Source: Saltatorellus ferox
Lineage (GTDB): Bacteria > Planctomycetota > UBA1135 > GCA-002686595
Assembly (NCBI GenBank): GCA_007751475.1
Contig: CP036434.1
Coordinates: forward strand, 372,001 to 436,000
DNA: 64,000 nt
Reading direction: 5' to 3'
In this document: positions 18,895 through 27,284 of the stretch, one piece after another
Numbering within the stretch: the first letter of the stretch is position 1
How the letters are laid out: each line of letters opens with the position of its first letter
Translations under genes and position numbers: made by a program
The notes under the pieces: model-generated
The model's database searches: none
The model's input: the letters and a program-made list of their open reading frames with translations, nothing else
What the model was told of the DNA's origin: nothing

Positions 18895-20496
18895 ATGAGG
18901 CGCAGCGCCATTCGGGCGAGTGCCTGGGTCCTGATGATGGGAGCTGCGGCTGCCGGCTCGGCTCAGGAGACGGCCCAAGGTCTGCCGAACATCGTGATCG
19001 TCTACGCGGACGACCTCGGCTACGGCGATCTGTCGTCGTACAACCCGAACTCCGCCTACGAGACGCCGCATCTCGATCGCATGGCGAGCGAGGGCGTGCG
19101 CTTCACGGACGCGCACAGTTCCTCGACGATCTGCTCGCCTTCGCGCTACAGCCTCTACTCGGGGCAGCAGGTCTGTCGCACGGGCCGCGGCAGTCGCGCG
19201 TTCGAGGGCCCCGGTGGTCCGAGCTACCTCACGCCCGATACTCTGACGATCGCGCAGATGGTCCAGCGGAAGGGCTACCGCACCGGCGTCTTCGGCAAGT
19301 GGCACGTGGGCCTCACCTGGTACGACGAGGCGGGCGAGCGCCTGGGCGGCGGCTTCGAGAACTCGCTCCTGATCGACTACGGGAGGAGCACGCCGCTCGT
19401 GGACGGACCGAACGCCCGCGGCTTCGACGTGTCGTTCGTCACACCGAACTGTCCGACGACCGATCCGCTCTATTGCTACATCGAGAACGGCATGGTGCCG
19501 GTGCCCGCCAGCGAGAGGCACGACCCTGGTCGTCTTCCGAACGCCGATGGCAAGTGGCGCTGGGACAACGACAAGGGCTGGATGGCGCCTGGGTACCGGT
19601 TCATCGACGCGGACCTGCTCTTCTTCAGGCGCACCGTCGCCTTCATCGAAGAGCATCGCAACGAGAACCCCGAGCAGCCGTTCTTCGCGGTTCTCTCGAC
19701 CCAGATCTCCCACGCTCCGGTGCTGCCGGCGAAGGAGTTCGAGGGCAAGTCGGGCGCGGGCGCGCGCGGCGACTTCGTGGTCGAGCTGGACGCCTTGATG
19801 GGGCGGCTGCTGAAGAAGCTCGACGAACTCGGTATCGACGAGGACACGCTCGTGCTCTTCCACTCGGACAACGGGCCCGAAACCCTGCACACGATCTGGA
19901 TGAGAGAGGACCACGGGCACGACGCGGCGGGCGGCTTCCGCGGCATGAAGCGCGACGGCTGGGAGGGTGGTCACCGCGTGCCGCTGATCGCGCGCTGGCC
20001 CGGGCGAATCCCGGCCGGGCGCGTCACTCGCCAGCTCGCCAACACGACGGACCTCGTCGCGACCGTCGCGTCCCTCGTCGGCTTCGACCTGCCCGACGAA
20101 GTGGCCGTCGACAGCTTCGATCTGCTGCCCGCGATGCTCGGGACGCGGTCGGACGAGGAGCCGATCCGCCCCTACATGCTCACCCAGAGCTTCCGCGGGG
20201 AGTTCCAGATCCGCGTGGGCCAGTGGAAGTACCTGGCCCACATGGGGTCCGGCGGCAACGGCTACGACAAGGGACCGCTCAAGGCGTTCGCGCTCCCGGA
20301 GACCGCCCCCGAAGCCACGGGGCAGCTCTTCGATCTCGCCAGGGACCCGGGCGAGACCACCAACCTCTTCTTCGAGAACGAGGCCAGGCGCAAGGAACTC
20401 CAGGCTCTCCTGGAGGCCCTGACGGCGAAGGGCGGCCGGACCGCGCCCCTCGGCCGCGTCCCCCTGGGAATGGATCGAATCCTCAGGAGGAAGTAG
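18895..20496 (+). CDS. Secreted arylsulfatase-family enzyme
   Basis: The protein has 533 residues with a signal peptide (ASAWVLMMGAAAAGSAQ). Mature N-terminus: IVIVYADDLGYGD with metal-binding Asp39-Asp40, and the formylglycine motif CSPSR with Cys80, which needs conversion by a sulfatase-maturing enzyme. Also present are GVFGKWHVG (Lys/His) and LVLFHSDNGPE (metal Asp-Asn). All core sulfatase residues appear intact. It would hydrolyse sulfate esters of polysaccharides or small molecules outside the cytoplasm. It is divergent from the PSD1 gene, sharing a 150-bp intergenic region. Substrate not predictable from sequence. Confidence 0.93.
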   Translation: MRRSAIRASAWVLMMGAAAAGSAQETAQGLPNIVIVYADDLGYGDLSSYNPNSAYETPHLDRMASEGVRFTDAHSSSTICSPSRYSLYSGQQVCRTGRGSRAFEGPGGPSYLTPDTLTIAQMVQRKGYRTGVFGKWHVGLTWYDEAGERLGGGFENSLLIDYGRSTPLVDGPNARGFDVSFVTPNCPTTDPLYCYIENGMVPVPASERHDPGRLPNADGKWRWDNDKGWMAPGYRFIDADLLFFRRTVAFIEEHRNENPEQPFFAVLSTQISHAPVLPAKEFEGKSGAGARGDFVVELDALMGRLLKKLDELGIDEDTLVLFHSDNGPETLHTIWMREDHGHDAAGGFRGMKRDGWEGGHRVPLIARWPGRIPAGRVTRQLANTTDLVATVASLVGFDLPDEVAVDSFDLLPAMLGTRSDEEPIRPYMLTQSFRGEFQIRVGQWKYLAHMGSGGNGYDKGPLKAFALPETAPEATGQLFDLARDPGETTNLFFENEARRKELQALLEALTAKGGRTAPLGRVPLGMDRILRRK

Positions 20497-20506
20497 CGCG
20501 GCGACG

Positions 20507-20540
20507 ATTTGCGGGTGAAATCGGATGAATTTGCGGGTGA
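20507..20540 (+). repeat. 12-bp direct repeat with 22-bp period upstream of a lipoprotein gene
   Basis: ATTTGCGGGTGA occurs at 20507-20518 and 20529-20540. The 22-bp spacing is about two helical turns, so both copies would lie on one face of DNA, which suits a dimeric activator site. It lies 51 bp before the next start codon. Confidence 0.45.
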
Positions 20541-20590
20541 CTTCGGTGGATGAGCCTCTCCGTCGTCGCCTCTGATATCGTCCACCATCC

Positions 20591-21070
20591 ATGAAAGACA
20601 CGTTCTTCCTGACGGTCCTTGCTCTCGTATCGTGCGCAGGTCCGGTCCCCATCGGACACGTGGCCCCGCCCGGGATCGACGTGGTCTTCGGTGGCAACAC
20701 GGCGAGCTCTAACGAGACCTTCGCTACCACTTGCGGCGCCGTTCTCGTCCTCCCGGACGAGGACACCGGCGAAAGATGGGTCGAGTTCGACGTCTCGATC
20801 CCGTCGTCCGGGACCTATCGCATGGAGATCGTGAACGTGTTCGCCGTGGGGACGCTATGGGTGGAGGATCTCACTGGTCCAGCTAGCAGCAGTCCCCACG
20901 GCATCACCGGCCCGATCGAGGTCGACCACACCATCGGCATCTCCGGCTCGGTCGAGCCGCCGTACTCACCTGCGCGCGATGTCATCTTGAAAGCAGGCGC
21001 TCACCGGATGCGGCTGAACGCCGACGCGCCCGAGTTCCTCGTGTATGGCGTCCGGTTCTCGGCTGAGTGA
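20591..21070 (+). CDS. Small predicted lipoprotein of unknown function
   Basis: The protein has 159 residues and begins MKDTFFLTVLALVSC, a lipoprotein signal with lipidation Cys15. The rest is beta-rich (VEFDVSIPSSGTYRMEIVNV, ILKAGAHRMRLN), resembling carbohydrate-binding or jelly-roll modules attached to exported enzymes, but no family can be named with confidence. It is convergent with the DnaE2 gene. Two 12-bp direct repeats lie just upstream. Confidence 0.7.
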   Translation: MKDTFFLTVLALVSCAGPVPIGHVAPPGIDVVFGGNTASSNETFATTCGAVLVLPDEDTGERWVEFDVSIPSSGTYRMEIVNVFAVGTLWVEDLTGPASSSPHGITGPIEVDHTIGISGSVEPPYSPARDVILKAGAHRMRLNADAPEFLVYGVRFSAE

Positions 21071-21124
21071 GAGAGTCGCGTCCGCGGGTTCCAGTCGTCG
21101 CTTGCGATGGACGCGATCTGACGG

Positions 21125-24100
21125 TCAATGGAAGTCCCGCGAGCCGCGGCGAATTCCGGCCGCCTCGCCGTCCAGGGTTTCGATTCTCCAGGTCACCACG
21201 TGCACCACGCTGCCCGCGCGGTCGATCTTGCCGTGGACCAGCAGCATCACCCCGTGCCGCGCCGCCGCTCGGTAGCGTTCGAAGGTCTTGGGGTGCACCA
21301 CGAGGTTCGCGGTGCCGCTCTCGTCTTCCAGGGTGATGAAGATGATGCCCTGGGCCGTGGCGGGGCGCTGGCGCACCAGCACCAGGCCTGCCACCGCGAC
21401 GCGGGCCTTGTCCGGGCACAGGGTTTCGTCCAGGAGCTCGGCGGCGGTGAAGGCGCCGCGGCGCTTCAGCATCGGGCGCAGGAAGGAGAGCGGGTGGGCT
21501 TTGAGGGAGAGGCTGTGGGAGGCATAGTCGTGGACCACCTCGTGCAGGGGCCCGGTGACGGGGAGGGACTCCGCGCCCGCGCTGCCTTCCGAATCGAGTT
21601 CGCTGAAGAGCGTGGGCGTCGTGAGATCCTCGTCCCGCAGCGCGCGGATCGACCAGAGCGCCGCCTTGCGGTCGAGGTCGAGGGAGCGGAACGCGTCGGC
21701 CGAGGCGAGGGGCTTCAGGCGTGACGCGCGCAGCCCCGAGGTTCGCTGGAGGTCGTCCATGGAACGGAAGGGGCGGCCGATGCGCGCGCGCGCGGCCACG
21801 ATCGCGTCCGCGCTCGGCTGGCGAAAGCCCTTGATGAGCCGCATCCCGAGGCGCAGCGCCGGGCCCTCCATCGTGCAGTTCCACGCGCTGCTATTCACGT
21901 CGATGGGACGCACCTCGACGCCGTGGCGCTGGGCGTCCTGGACGAGCTGGGACGGCGCGTAGAAGCCCATGGGCTGGGAGTTGATCAGCGCTCCGCAGAA
22001 CGCGCCCGGGTGGTAGAGCTTCAGCCACGAGGAGACGTAGACGAGCAGGGCGAAGCTGGCGGCGTGGGACTCGGGGAAGCCGTATTCGCTGAAGCCCTCG
22101 AGCTGACGGAAGATCCGCGCCGCGAACTCCTCGTCGTAGCCGTTGTCGATCATGCCCGCGACGAGCTTCTCGCCGTAGCGCTTCATCAGATCGCCCTTGC
22201 GCTTCCACGCCGCCATCGCTCGCCGGAGCTTGTCCGCCTCCCCGGGCGTGAAGCCGGCGGCGACCACGGCGAGGGCCATGGCTTGCTCCTGGAACAGCGG
22301 CACGCCCAGGGTTTTCTCGAGGACGCGGCGCACGTCCGCGCTCGGGTAGGTGACCTCCTCGAGTCCCTCGCGACGGCGCAGGTAGGGGTGGACCATGTCG
22401 CCCTGGATCGGGCCCGGCCGCACGATCGCGACCTCGACCACGAGGTCGTAGAACTCCATGGGCTTGAGGCGCGGCAGCATCGACATCTGCGCGCGGGACT
22501 CGATCTGGAAGACGCCCACCGTGTCCGCGCGGCACATCATCCCGTAGACGGCGGGATCCTCCGGCGGGATCGTGTGCATGGTGAAGCCGCCGTCTTTGGG
22601 GACCTCGAAGCCAGGATCGACGCCGCTCTCCGCCACGAGCTCGAAGGTCTTGCGCACGGCGGTCAGCATCCCGAGGCCGAGCAGGTCCACTTTCAGGATC
22701 CCGAGCGCGTCGATGTCGTCCTTGTCCCACTCGATGACGGTGCGGTCCGCCATGGCGGCGTTCTCGATGGGCACGAGCTCGCACAGGGCGTCCTCGGTGA
22801 TGACGAAGCCGCCCACGTGCTGGGACAGGTGGCGGGGGAAGCCGAGGATCTCGTTGCAGAGCGCGATGAAGCGGCGCGCGACCGGCAACGTCGGATCGAG
22901 TCCGTGGTTCGCGAGCCCCGAGCCGTCGCCGATCCTGTCGGTCCACCATTCCATGTCCTTGGCGAGCCGGTCCACGAGGTCGGGCGAGAAGGCGAGCGCC
23001 TTGCCGACCTCACGCACGGCGCTGCGCCCGCGGTAGCTGATGACCTCGGCCGTCAGCGCTGCGCGATCGCGGCCGTAGCGCCGATAGACGTACTGGAGCA
23101 CCTCCTCGCGGCGCTCGTGCTCGAAGTCGATGTCGATGTCGGGCGGTTCGTTGCGCTCCTTGGAGAGGAAGCGCTCGAAGAGCAAGTCGATGCGATCGGG
23201 ATCGACGGCGGTCACGCCGAGGCAGTAGCAGACCGCCGAGTTCGCGGCCGCGCCGCGCCCCTGGCACAGGATCGAGCGCGAACGGGCGAAGCGCACGATG
23301 TCGTGCACCGTCAGAAAGTACGGCGCGTAGTCGAGTTCCTCGATCAGCCGGAACTCGTACTCGATGCGCGTCTTCACGGCGTCGGGGACGACGCCGCCAT
23401 AGCGATCGCTCGCTCCCTTCCACGTCGCGTCCACCAGGGTCTCCATGGCGGTCCGGCCGTCCTCGCGCACCTCGGAGGGGTAGTGGTAGCGGAGCTCGCT
23501 CAGGCGGAAGTCCGCGGCCTGCCCGGCGATCTCGGTGGCGCGCGCGAGCAGCTCGGGGTGCCCGTGGAAGAGCCGTGCCATGGCCGCGGGCTCTTTCAGA
23601 TGCCGCTCGGCGTTCGGGAAGAGCGCGTAGCCCGCGGTGTCGACGGAGCAGCCGTGCCGCACGGCGGTCACCACGTCCTGGAGGGCGCGGCGTCGGCGAA
23701 CGTGGTAGTGGGTGTCATTGAGCGCGGTGAGCGGAACGTCCGCGCGCGCGCCGATGCGCTGGAGTCGCTCGAGGTCGCTGCGATCGTCGGCCGCGCCGAG
23801 CAGCGCCGCGCCCAGCGAAAGCCTCTCCGCTCCGAAGGCGCCGCGCAGCCGCGCGAGCGCCGACTCGAACGCATCGCCGAAGCGCGCGTCCTCGGAGATC
23901 CCGGGTGGGCAGACGACGGCGAGCAGCCCCTCTTGGTGATCGAGCAAATCCTCGAGGGCGAGCAGGCAGCTTCCTTTCTCCGCGCGCCGCTTGCCGATCG
24001 TGAGCATCCGCGCGAGTCGCCCGTACGCGGCGCGGTCCCGCGGAAACACGAGCACGTCGGGCGCGCGCTCCTCTTCGGCAAAAACGATTCGAGCCCCGAC

Positions 24101-24397
24101 GGCGAGCCCGATCCCGCACTCCTCGGCCGCCACGTGCGCCCGCACGACGCCCGCGAGCGAGTTCCGATCCGCAATGGCGGCGAAGCGGTGGCCAAGGGCG
24201 GCGGCGGTGTGGACGAACTCCTCGGGGTGGCTGGCGCCGCGGAGGAAGCTGAAGTTCGACGTGACCCCGAGTTCGGCGTAGGCGACGGCCGCGGGCGCGG
24301 AGCCCCCCTCGCCCGCGGCCTCGGCGACGCGGACGGTCCCGGCTCCGGCGACGCGGGCAGGGTGCTGGACGATCTTGGGGAAGGGGGCTTCGGGCAC
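21125..24397 (-). CDS. dnaE2: Error-prone DNA polymerase III alpha subunit DnaE2
   Basis: This 1090-residue protein carries an N-terminal PHP-type domain (LGVTSNFSFLRGASHPEE), the polymerase core with the catalytic Asp motif DIDIDFEHERRE, the fingers/palm segments (SILCQGRGAAANSAVCYCLG, EYGFPESHAASFALLVY) and a C-terminal OB fold (VAVAGLVLVRQRPATAQG, FITLEDESGTANLV). Length and architecture fit DnaE2 rather than the replicative DnaE1. DnaE2 performs damage-induced mutagenic translesion synthesis, usually with ImuA and ImuB; neither is adjacent here. No LexA box was recognised near the start. The neighbours are secreted-protein genes of unrelated role. Confidence 0.95.
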   Translation of the reverse strand: MPEAPFPKIVQHPARVAGAGTVRVAEAAGEGGSAPAAVAYAELGVTSNFSFLRGASHPEEFVHTAAALGHRFAAIADRNSLAGVVRAHVAAEECGIGLAVGARIVFAEEERAPDVLVFPRDRAAYGRLARMLTIGKRRAEKGSCLLALEDLLDHQEGLLAVVCPPGISEDARFGDAFESALARLRGAFGAERLSLGAALLGAADDRSDLERLQRIGARADVPLTALNDTHYHVRRRRALQDVVTAVRHGCSVDTAGYALFPNAERHLKEPAAMARLFHGHPELLARATEIAGQAADFRLSELRYHYPSEVREDGRTAMETLVDATWKGASDRYGGVVPDAVKTRIEYEFRLIEELDYAPYFLTVHDIVRFARSRSILCQGRGAAANSAVCYCLGVTAVDPDRIDLLFERFLSKERNEPPDIDIDFEHERREEVLQYVYRRYGRDRAALTAEVISYRGRSAVREVGKALAFSPDLVDRLAKDMEWWTDRIGDGSGLANHGLDPTLPVARRFIALCNEILGFPRHLSQHVGGFVITEDALCELVPIENAAMADRTVIEWDKDDIDALGILKVDLLGLGMLTAVRKTFELVAESGVDPGFEVPKDGGFTMHTIPPEDPAVYGMMCRADTVGVFQIESRAQMSMLPRLKPMEFYDLVVEVAIVRPGPIQGDMVHPYLRRREGLEEVTYPSADVRRVLEKTLGVPLFQEQAMALAVVAAGFTPGEADKLRRAMAAWKRKGDLMKRYGEKLVAGMIDNGYDEEFAARIFRQLEGFSEYGFPESHAASFALLVYVSSWLKLYHPGAFCGALINSQPMGFYAPSQLVQDAQRHGVEVRPIDVNSSAWNCTMEGPALRLGMRLIKGFRQPSADAIVAARARIGRPFRSMDDLQRTSGLRASRLKPLASADAFRSLDLDRKAALWSIRALRDEDLTTPTLFSELDSEGSAGAESLPVTGPLHEVVHDYASHSLSLKAHPLSFLRPMLKRRGAFTAAELLDETLCPDKARVAVAGLVLVRQRPATAQGIIFITLEDESGTANLVVHPKTFERYRAAARHGVMLLVHGKIDRAGSVVHVVTWRIETLDGEAAGIRRGSRDFH

Positions 24398-24460
24398 GCT
24401 ACGCAGGGTAGCGTTTTGTTAGGGTTCCGTGGTGCCACCCGTCCGGACTTCGATCGGCGT

Positions 24461-24502
24461 CCGAATCAAGGCGTAAGCAAGACCCGAATCAAGGCGTAAG
24501 CA
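24461..24502. repeat. 19-bp tandem repeat across a stop codon
   Basis: CCGAATCAAGGCGTAAGCA occurs at 24461-24479 and 24484-24502 (period 23). The second copy contains the last codons and stop of the minus-strand gene, so the 3' end has been duplicated just beyond the stop. Consistent with replication slippage. Confidence 0.7.
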
Positions 24503-25673
24503 GGACGCTGTAGCCATCAGAAAGCCCGAACGTGAAGCCGCCGGTGTTCACATCCCGGAACCATGCCTGGAAGTGATAGGTGCCGCCCGACTGGAAAGGG
24601 ATGGGGGACCCCGCGAACCGCGTGTAGTCCACGTTCCATTGGAAAATGTCCCCGAACGCGCTCAGGACCGGGCCGCGCTGGATCGTGGTGCCGACGCAGA
24701 GTAGACTGTTGCCCAGCGGAACAGCCTGGCGGCCTTGACTGTAGAGGAACATGCCGAAGGCGTTGAGGGGCGTCGGGAACGTGTAGAGCGCCAGATCATT
24801 GGCTGCGAAGCTCGTGGAACCTCCGGCGTACGCGTTCGCCGCTGCTCCGGCGGAGCTGGGGGCACTCGTGCAGTAGCTCACGCCCGGCTCCGTGGTCCGG
24901 CGCAGGAAGTAGACCGAGCACTGGTTCAGCGTGTCGGCGCGGTACACCCGCACGTGGAACGTCTGTGGAACCGGCTGGCTGTTCGAAGCGCGCAGCGTCT
25001 CCCAGCCCGTCGTCGCGCTCGAGGCGAGGACCGTGGTGCAGCTCGCATCGAGGAGTTCCGCGTCCACGTTCGTCACGCTGCCGTTGTTCAGGACCTGAAT
25101 CAGCTGCTCCCGCATGGGTGGGACCGTGATAGCGAAGAAGTCGTCGTCTCCCGGGCGGATGGTGAGGTAGTCGCTCGTGGGCTCTTCGGCGAACGCCAGC
25201 GGGAACGCCGTCGCGCAGGTCTCGTTGTCCTCGAAGATGTCCTCGAAGTCACACGTCACGAAGAAGCCCTGTGTGGTGAAGCGGTAGGTGACCTCGGCTG
25301 CCGGTACGCTGGCCAGGAACACTTCGGCCACGATCTCCACGGGGGCGTTCGAGCTGTTGGTCCACGAGACCAGCTCGTCATCGCTGGCGGAGAGGGACTC
25401 GACGAGCATGGCGGAGCAATCTTCGTTCCAGAGTCGAAGGTCGATGTTGCCGTCTGCGTGGGCAAAGACCGCGCCGATCTCCGCGCGGGCGCCCGGCAGG
25501 AGGATCGCTCGATAGTGGTCGGTCAGGTCCTGGGGCCCGAGGGACCTGTTCGGCTGGGCGGAGTAGGCCCCCAGCGTGATCGTTGCGTTCGACGCGGTCA
25601 CGCAGGTGTCATCCCAGGGAGGGAGCGTGGGCATGGGCGAGGGGGCCACGAGAAGAAAGACGCTGGCGAGCAT
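24489..25673 (-). CDS. Secreted beta-sandwich protein with the recurrent C-terminal FQAWxRD module
   Basis: The protein has 394 residues from ATG 25673 (MLASVFLLVAPSPMPT, a short signal-like start; longer frames are unlikely). The middle holds two PPC-like segments of the pattern RPGDDDFFAITVPP and NIDLRLWNEDC, followed by a C-terminal module of about 110 residues starting near SYCTSAPSSAG and ending with TYHFQAWFRD then FGLSDGYSVLLTP. The same module ends three other exported proteins in this window. Probably exported and surface-associated; function unknown. Confidence 0.8.
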   Translation of the reverse strand: MLASVFLLVAPSPMPTLPPWDDTCVTASNATITLGAYSAQPNRSLGPQDLTDHYRAILLPGARAEIGAVFAHADGNIDLRLWNEDCSAMLVESLSASDDELVSWTNSSNAPVEIVAEVFLASVPAAEVTYRFTTQGFFVTCDFEDIFEDNETCATAFPLAFAEEPTSDYLTIRPGDDDFFAITVPPMREQLIQVLNNGSVTNVDAELLDASCTTVLASSATTGWETLRASNSQPVPQTFHVRVYRADTLNQCSVYFLRRTTEPGVSYCTSAPSSAGAAANAYAGGSTSFAANDLALYTFPTPLNAFGMFLYSQGRQAVPLGNSLLCVGTTIQRGPVLSAFGDIFQWNVDYTRFAGSPIPFQSGGTYHFQAWFRDVNTGGFTFGLSDGYSVLLTP

Positions 25674-25817
25674 ATCTGGCGGAGGTGAAGGTGGACGGGA
25701 CGAATCAGGTCGAGCGAGGCGGGAAGACCTCCGTGACAAGGATAGCCGATTCACACGGGACGAGCCCTCTGAGCCAGCCATAGCGTCTCACCGCCACGTG
25801 GTCACACGACTTCAGGC

Positions 25818-27257
25818 CTACTGTCTCGCCAGCGTCCGCGCCTTGCCGTCCGGGGTCGTCAGGATCAGCTGGGCCTTCTCGGCCTTTTCTCCGTTCCAGA
25901 CGAGGCTGGAGTTCTGCGCGGCGGCCACCCAGGCGTGGCTCACCAGTTCGCGCTTGCCGACCGGAGCGAAGAAGCCGCGGCCGGGCTCGCGCACGCCCGC
26001 GCCCGAGGCGGTGGTCAGTGGAGCTCGGAAGGCGGTGGCGCGGAGCGAGCGCTCGCCGTGGCGCTCCAGCTCGAGTTCTGCTCCGTCCTCCGCCGCCCAG
26101 GACCCGGCCACCGCTTCGAGGTCCTTCGCCTTCCACGCCACCGTTTCTGGCGGGTGGATCGACTGCTTCACCGGCATCTTCTCACCGGAGACGAGGTTGC
26201 GGATCGTGGTCTCCAGGAAGCGCGTGGGGCTCTCGCTGCGGTTGGAGAGCACGACGCTGAACACCTTGGTTCCCAGGTTGAGCGACGCGAAGGACCGAAA
26301 GCCGCTCGACTCTCCCTCGCGCTCGAGCCGCAGGCAGCTCGCCTGGTAGTCGATCCCCACTTCCCAGCCGAAGCCCTGGTCGCCGGGGCCGCGCTTCAGC
26401 GATTCGTCCCAGACGGACCCCTTGACGATTTTGCCGCCCTCCTGGGCTTCCAGGAAGTCGGCGAAGTCCGACGCCGTGATGAGGACGCCTCCGGTCCCGC
26501 GTACGCGCCAGTCGTACTGGCCCCCGGGCGGATCGCCCGCCGCGCGCGGGTCCGCCCTTCCTTCGTAACCCAGCGCTTGCTGACTCTCGTCTTCGGCCTC
26601 TCCCGAGTCGCCCTCGGCGAAGCGGGTGGACGACAGCTTCGCGGGCGCGAAGATCTCTTCCCGCACGTACTCCTCGAAGCTCTTCTCCGAACGAGCCTCC
26701 ACGAGCGCCGCCAGCGCGATGAAGTTTCCGGTCCACGGCTGGAACTCCTCGCCCGCTGGACGCTCTGGTTCCCCGTCGAAGAGGTTCGCCAGCGCCTCCG
26801 CCCGTCCGTCCTTCCCGTCGATCCTCGCCCGACCGGTCCAGCCCGAGCTTTGCCGAAGGAGGTGCCGCGCCGTCACCCCCGAAGCCTCCTCTGGAACCGC
26901 CGGGAGATAGTCGGCGATGGGCTGGTCGAGTTCGAGGCTGCCGTCGCCGACCAGTCGGAGCACCGCGGCGGCGGTCACGGTCTGGGCGAGGGTGCCAAGG
27001 TCGAAGAGCGTCTCTTCGGTACAGGTTTCTTCTCCCTCGTCGTTCCTGAAACCGTAGGCGCCGGAGAAGACCTTCTTGGATCCCTTCCGAACCTCGACGA
27101 CGCCAGACCACCCGAAGGCCGCACAATCGACGAGGAACGCGTCGATGGCCTTCGACACCTTGTCAGGAGCGGACGCGGGCGGTGCCGGCGAGTGAGCGGA
27201 CGTCAGCAGGGGAGAGCAGAGGAGGAGCGTGGCGAGACTCTTCATCCTCGCCAGCAT
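25818..27257 (-). CDS. Beta-lactamase/serine-hydrolase fold protein lacking the SxxK catalytic pair
   Basis: The 479-residue protein has a signal peptide (MKSLATLLLCSPLLTSAH) and a class C beta-lactamase/transpeptidase-like domain: FSGAYGFRN near residue 64, and the helix carrying the nucleophile (FDLGTLAQTVTAAAVLRLV). In active relatives this helix reads GSxxK; here it is Gly88-Thr89-Leu-Ala-Gln92, so both Ser and Lys are missing. It is therefore probably a pseudoenzyme or uses other chemistry. A purine-rich GGAAGGG lies upstream of ATG 27257 and supports that start. It lies 27 bp downstream of the FG-GAP gene on the same strand. Confidence 0.8.
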   Translation of the reverse strand: MLARMKSLATLLLCSPLLTSAHSPAPPASAPDKVSKAIDAFLVDCAAFGWSGVVEVRKGSKKVFSGAYGFRNDEGEETCTEETLFDLGTLAQTVTAAAVLRLVGDGSLELDQPIADYLPAVPEEASGVTARHLLRQSSGWTGRARIDGKDGRAEALANLFDGEPERPAGEEFQPWTGNFIALAALVEARSEKSFEEYVREEIFAPAKLSSTRFAEGDSGEAEDESQQALGYEGRADPRAAGDPPGGQYDWRVRGTGGVLITASDFADFLEAQEGGKIVKGSVWDESLKRGPGDQGFGWEVGIDYQASCLRLEREGESSGFRSFASLNLGTKVFSVVLSNRSESPTRFLETTIRNLVSGEKMPVKQSIHPPETVAWKAKDLEAVAGSWAAEDGAELELERHGERSLRATAFRAPLTTASGAGVREPGRGFFAPVGKRELVSHAWVAAAQNSSLVWNGEKAEKAQLILTTPDGKARTLARQ

Positions 27258-27284
27258 AACCCTTCCTCTGGGCGTGTGGCTGCG

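Noticed and set aside
21923..24499. Long plus-strand open frame antisense to dnaE2
   Set aside because: High-GC DNA gives long antisense frames. Composition and lack of family motifs show it is a shadow of DnaE2.
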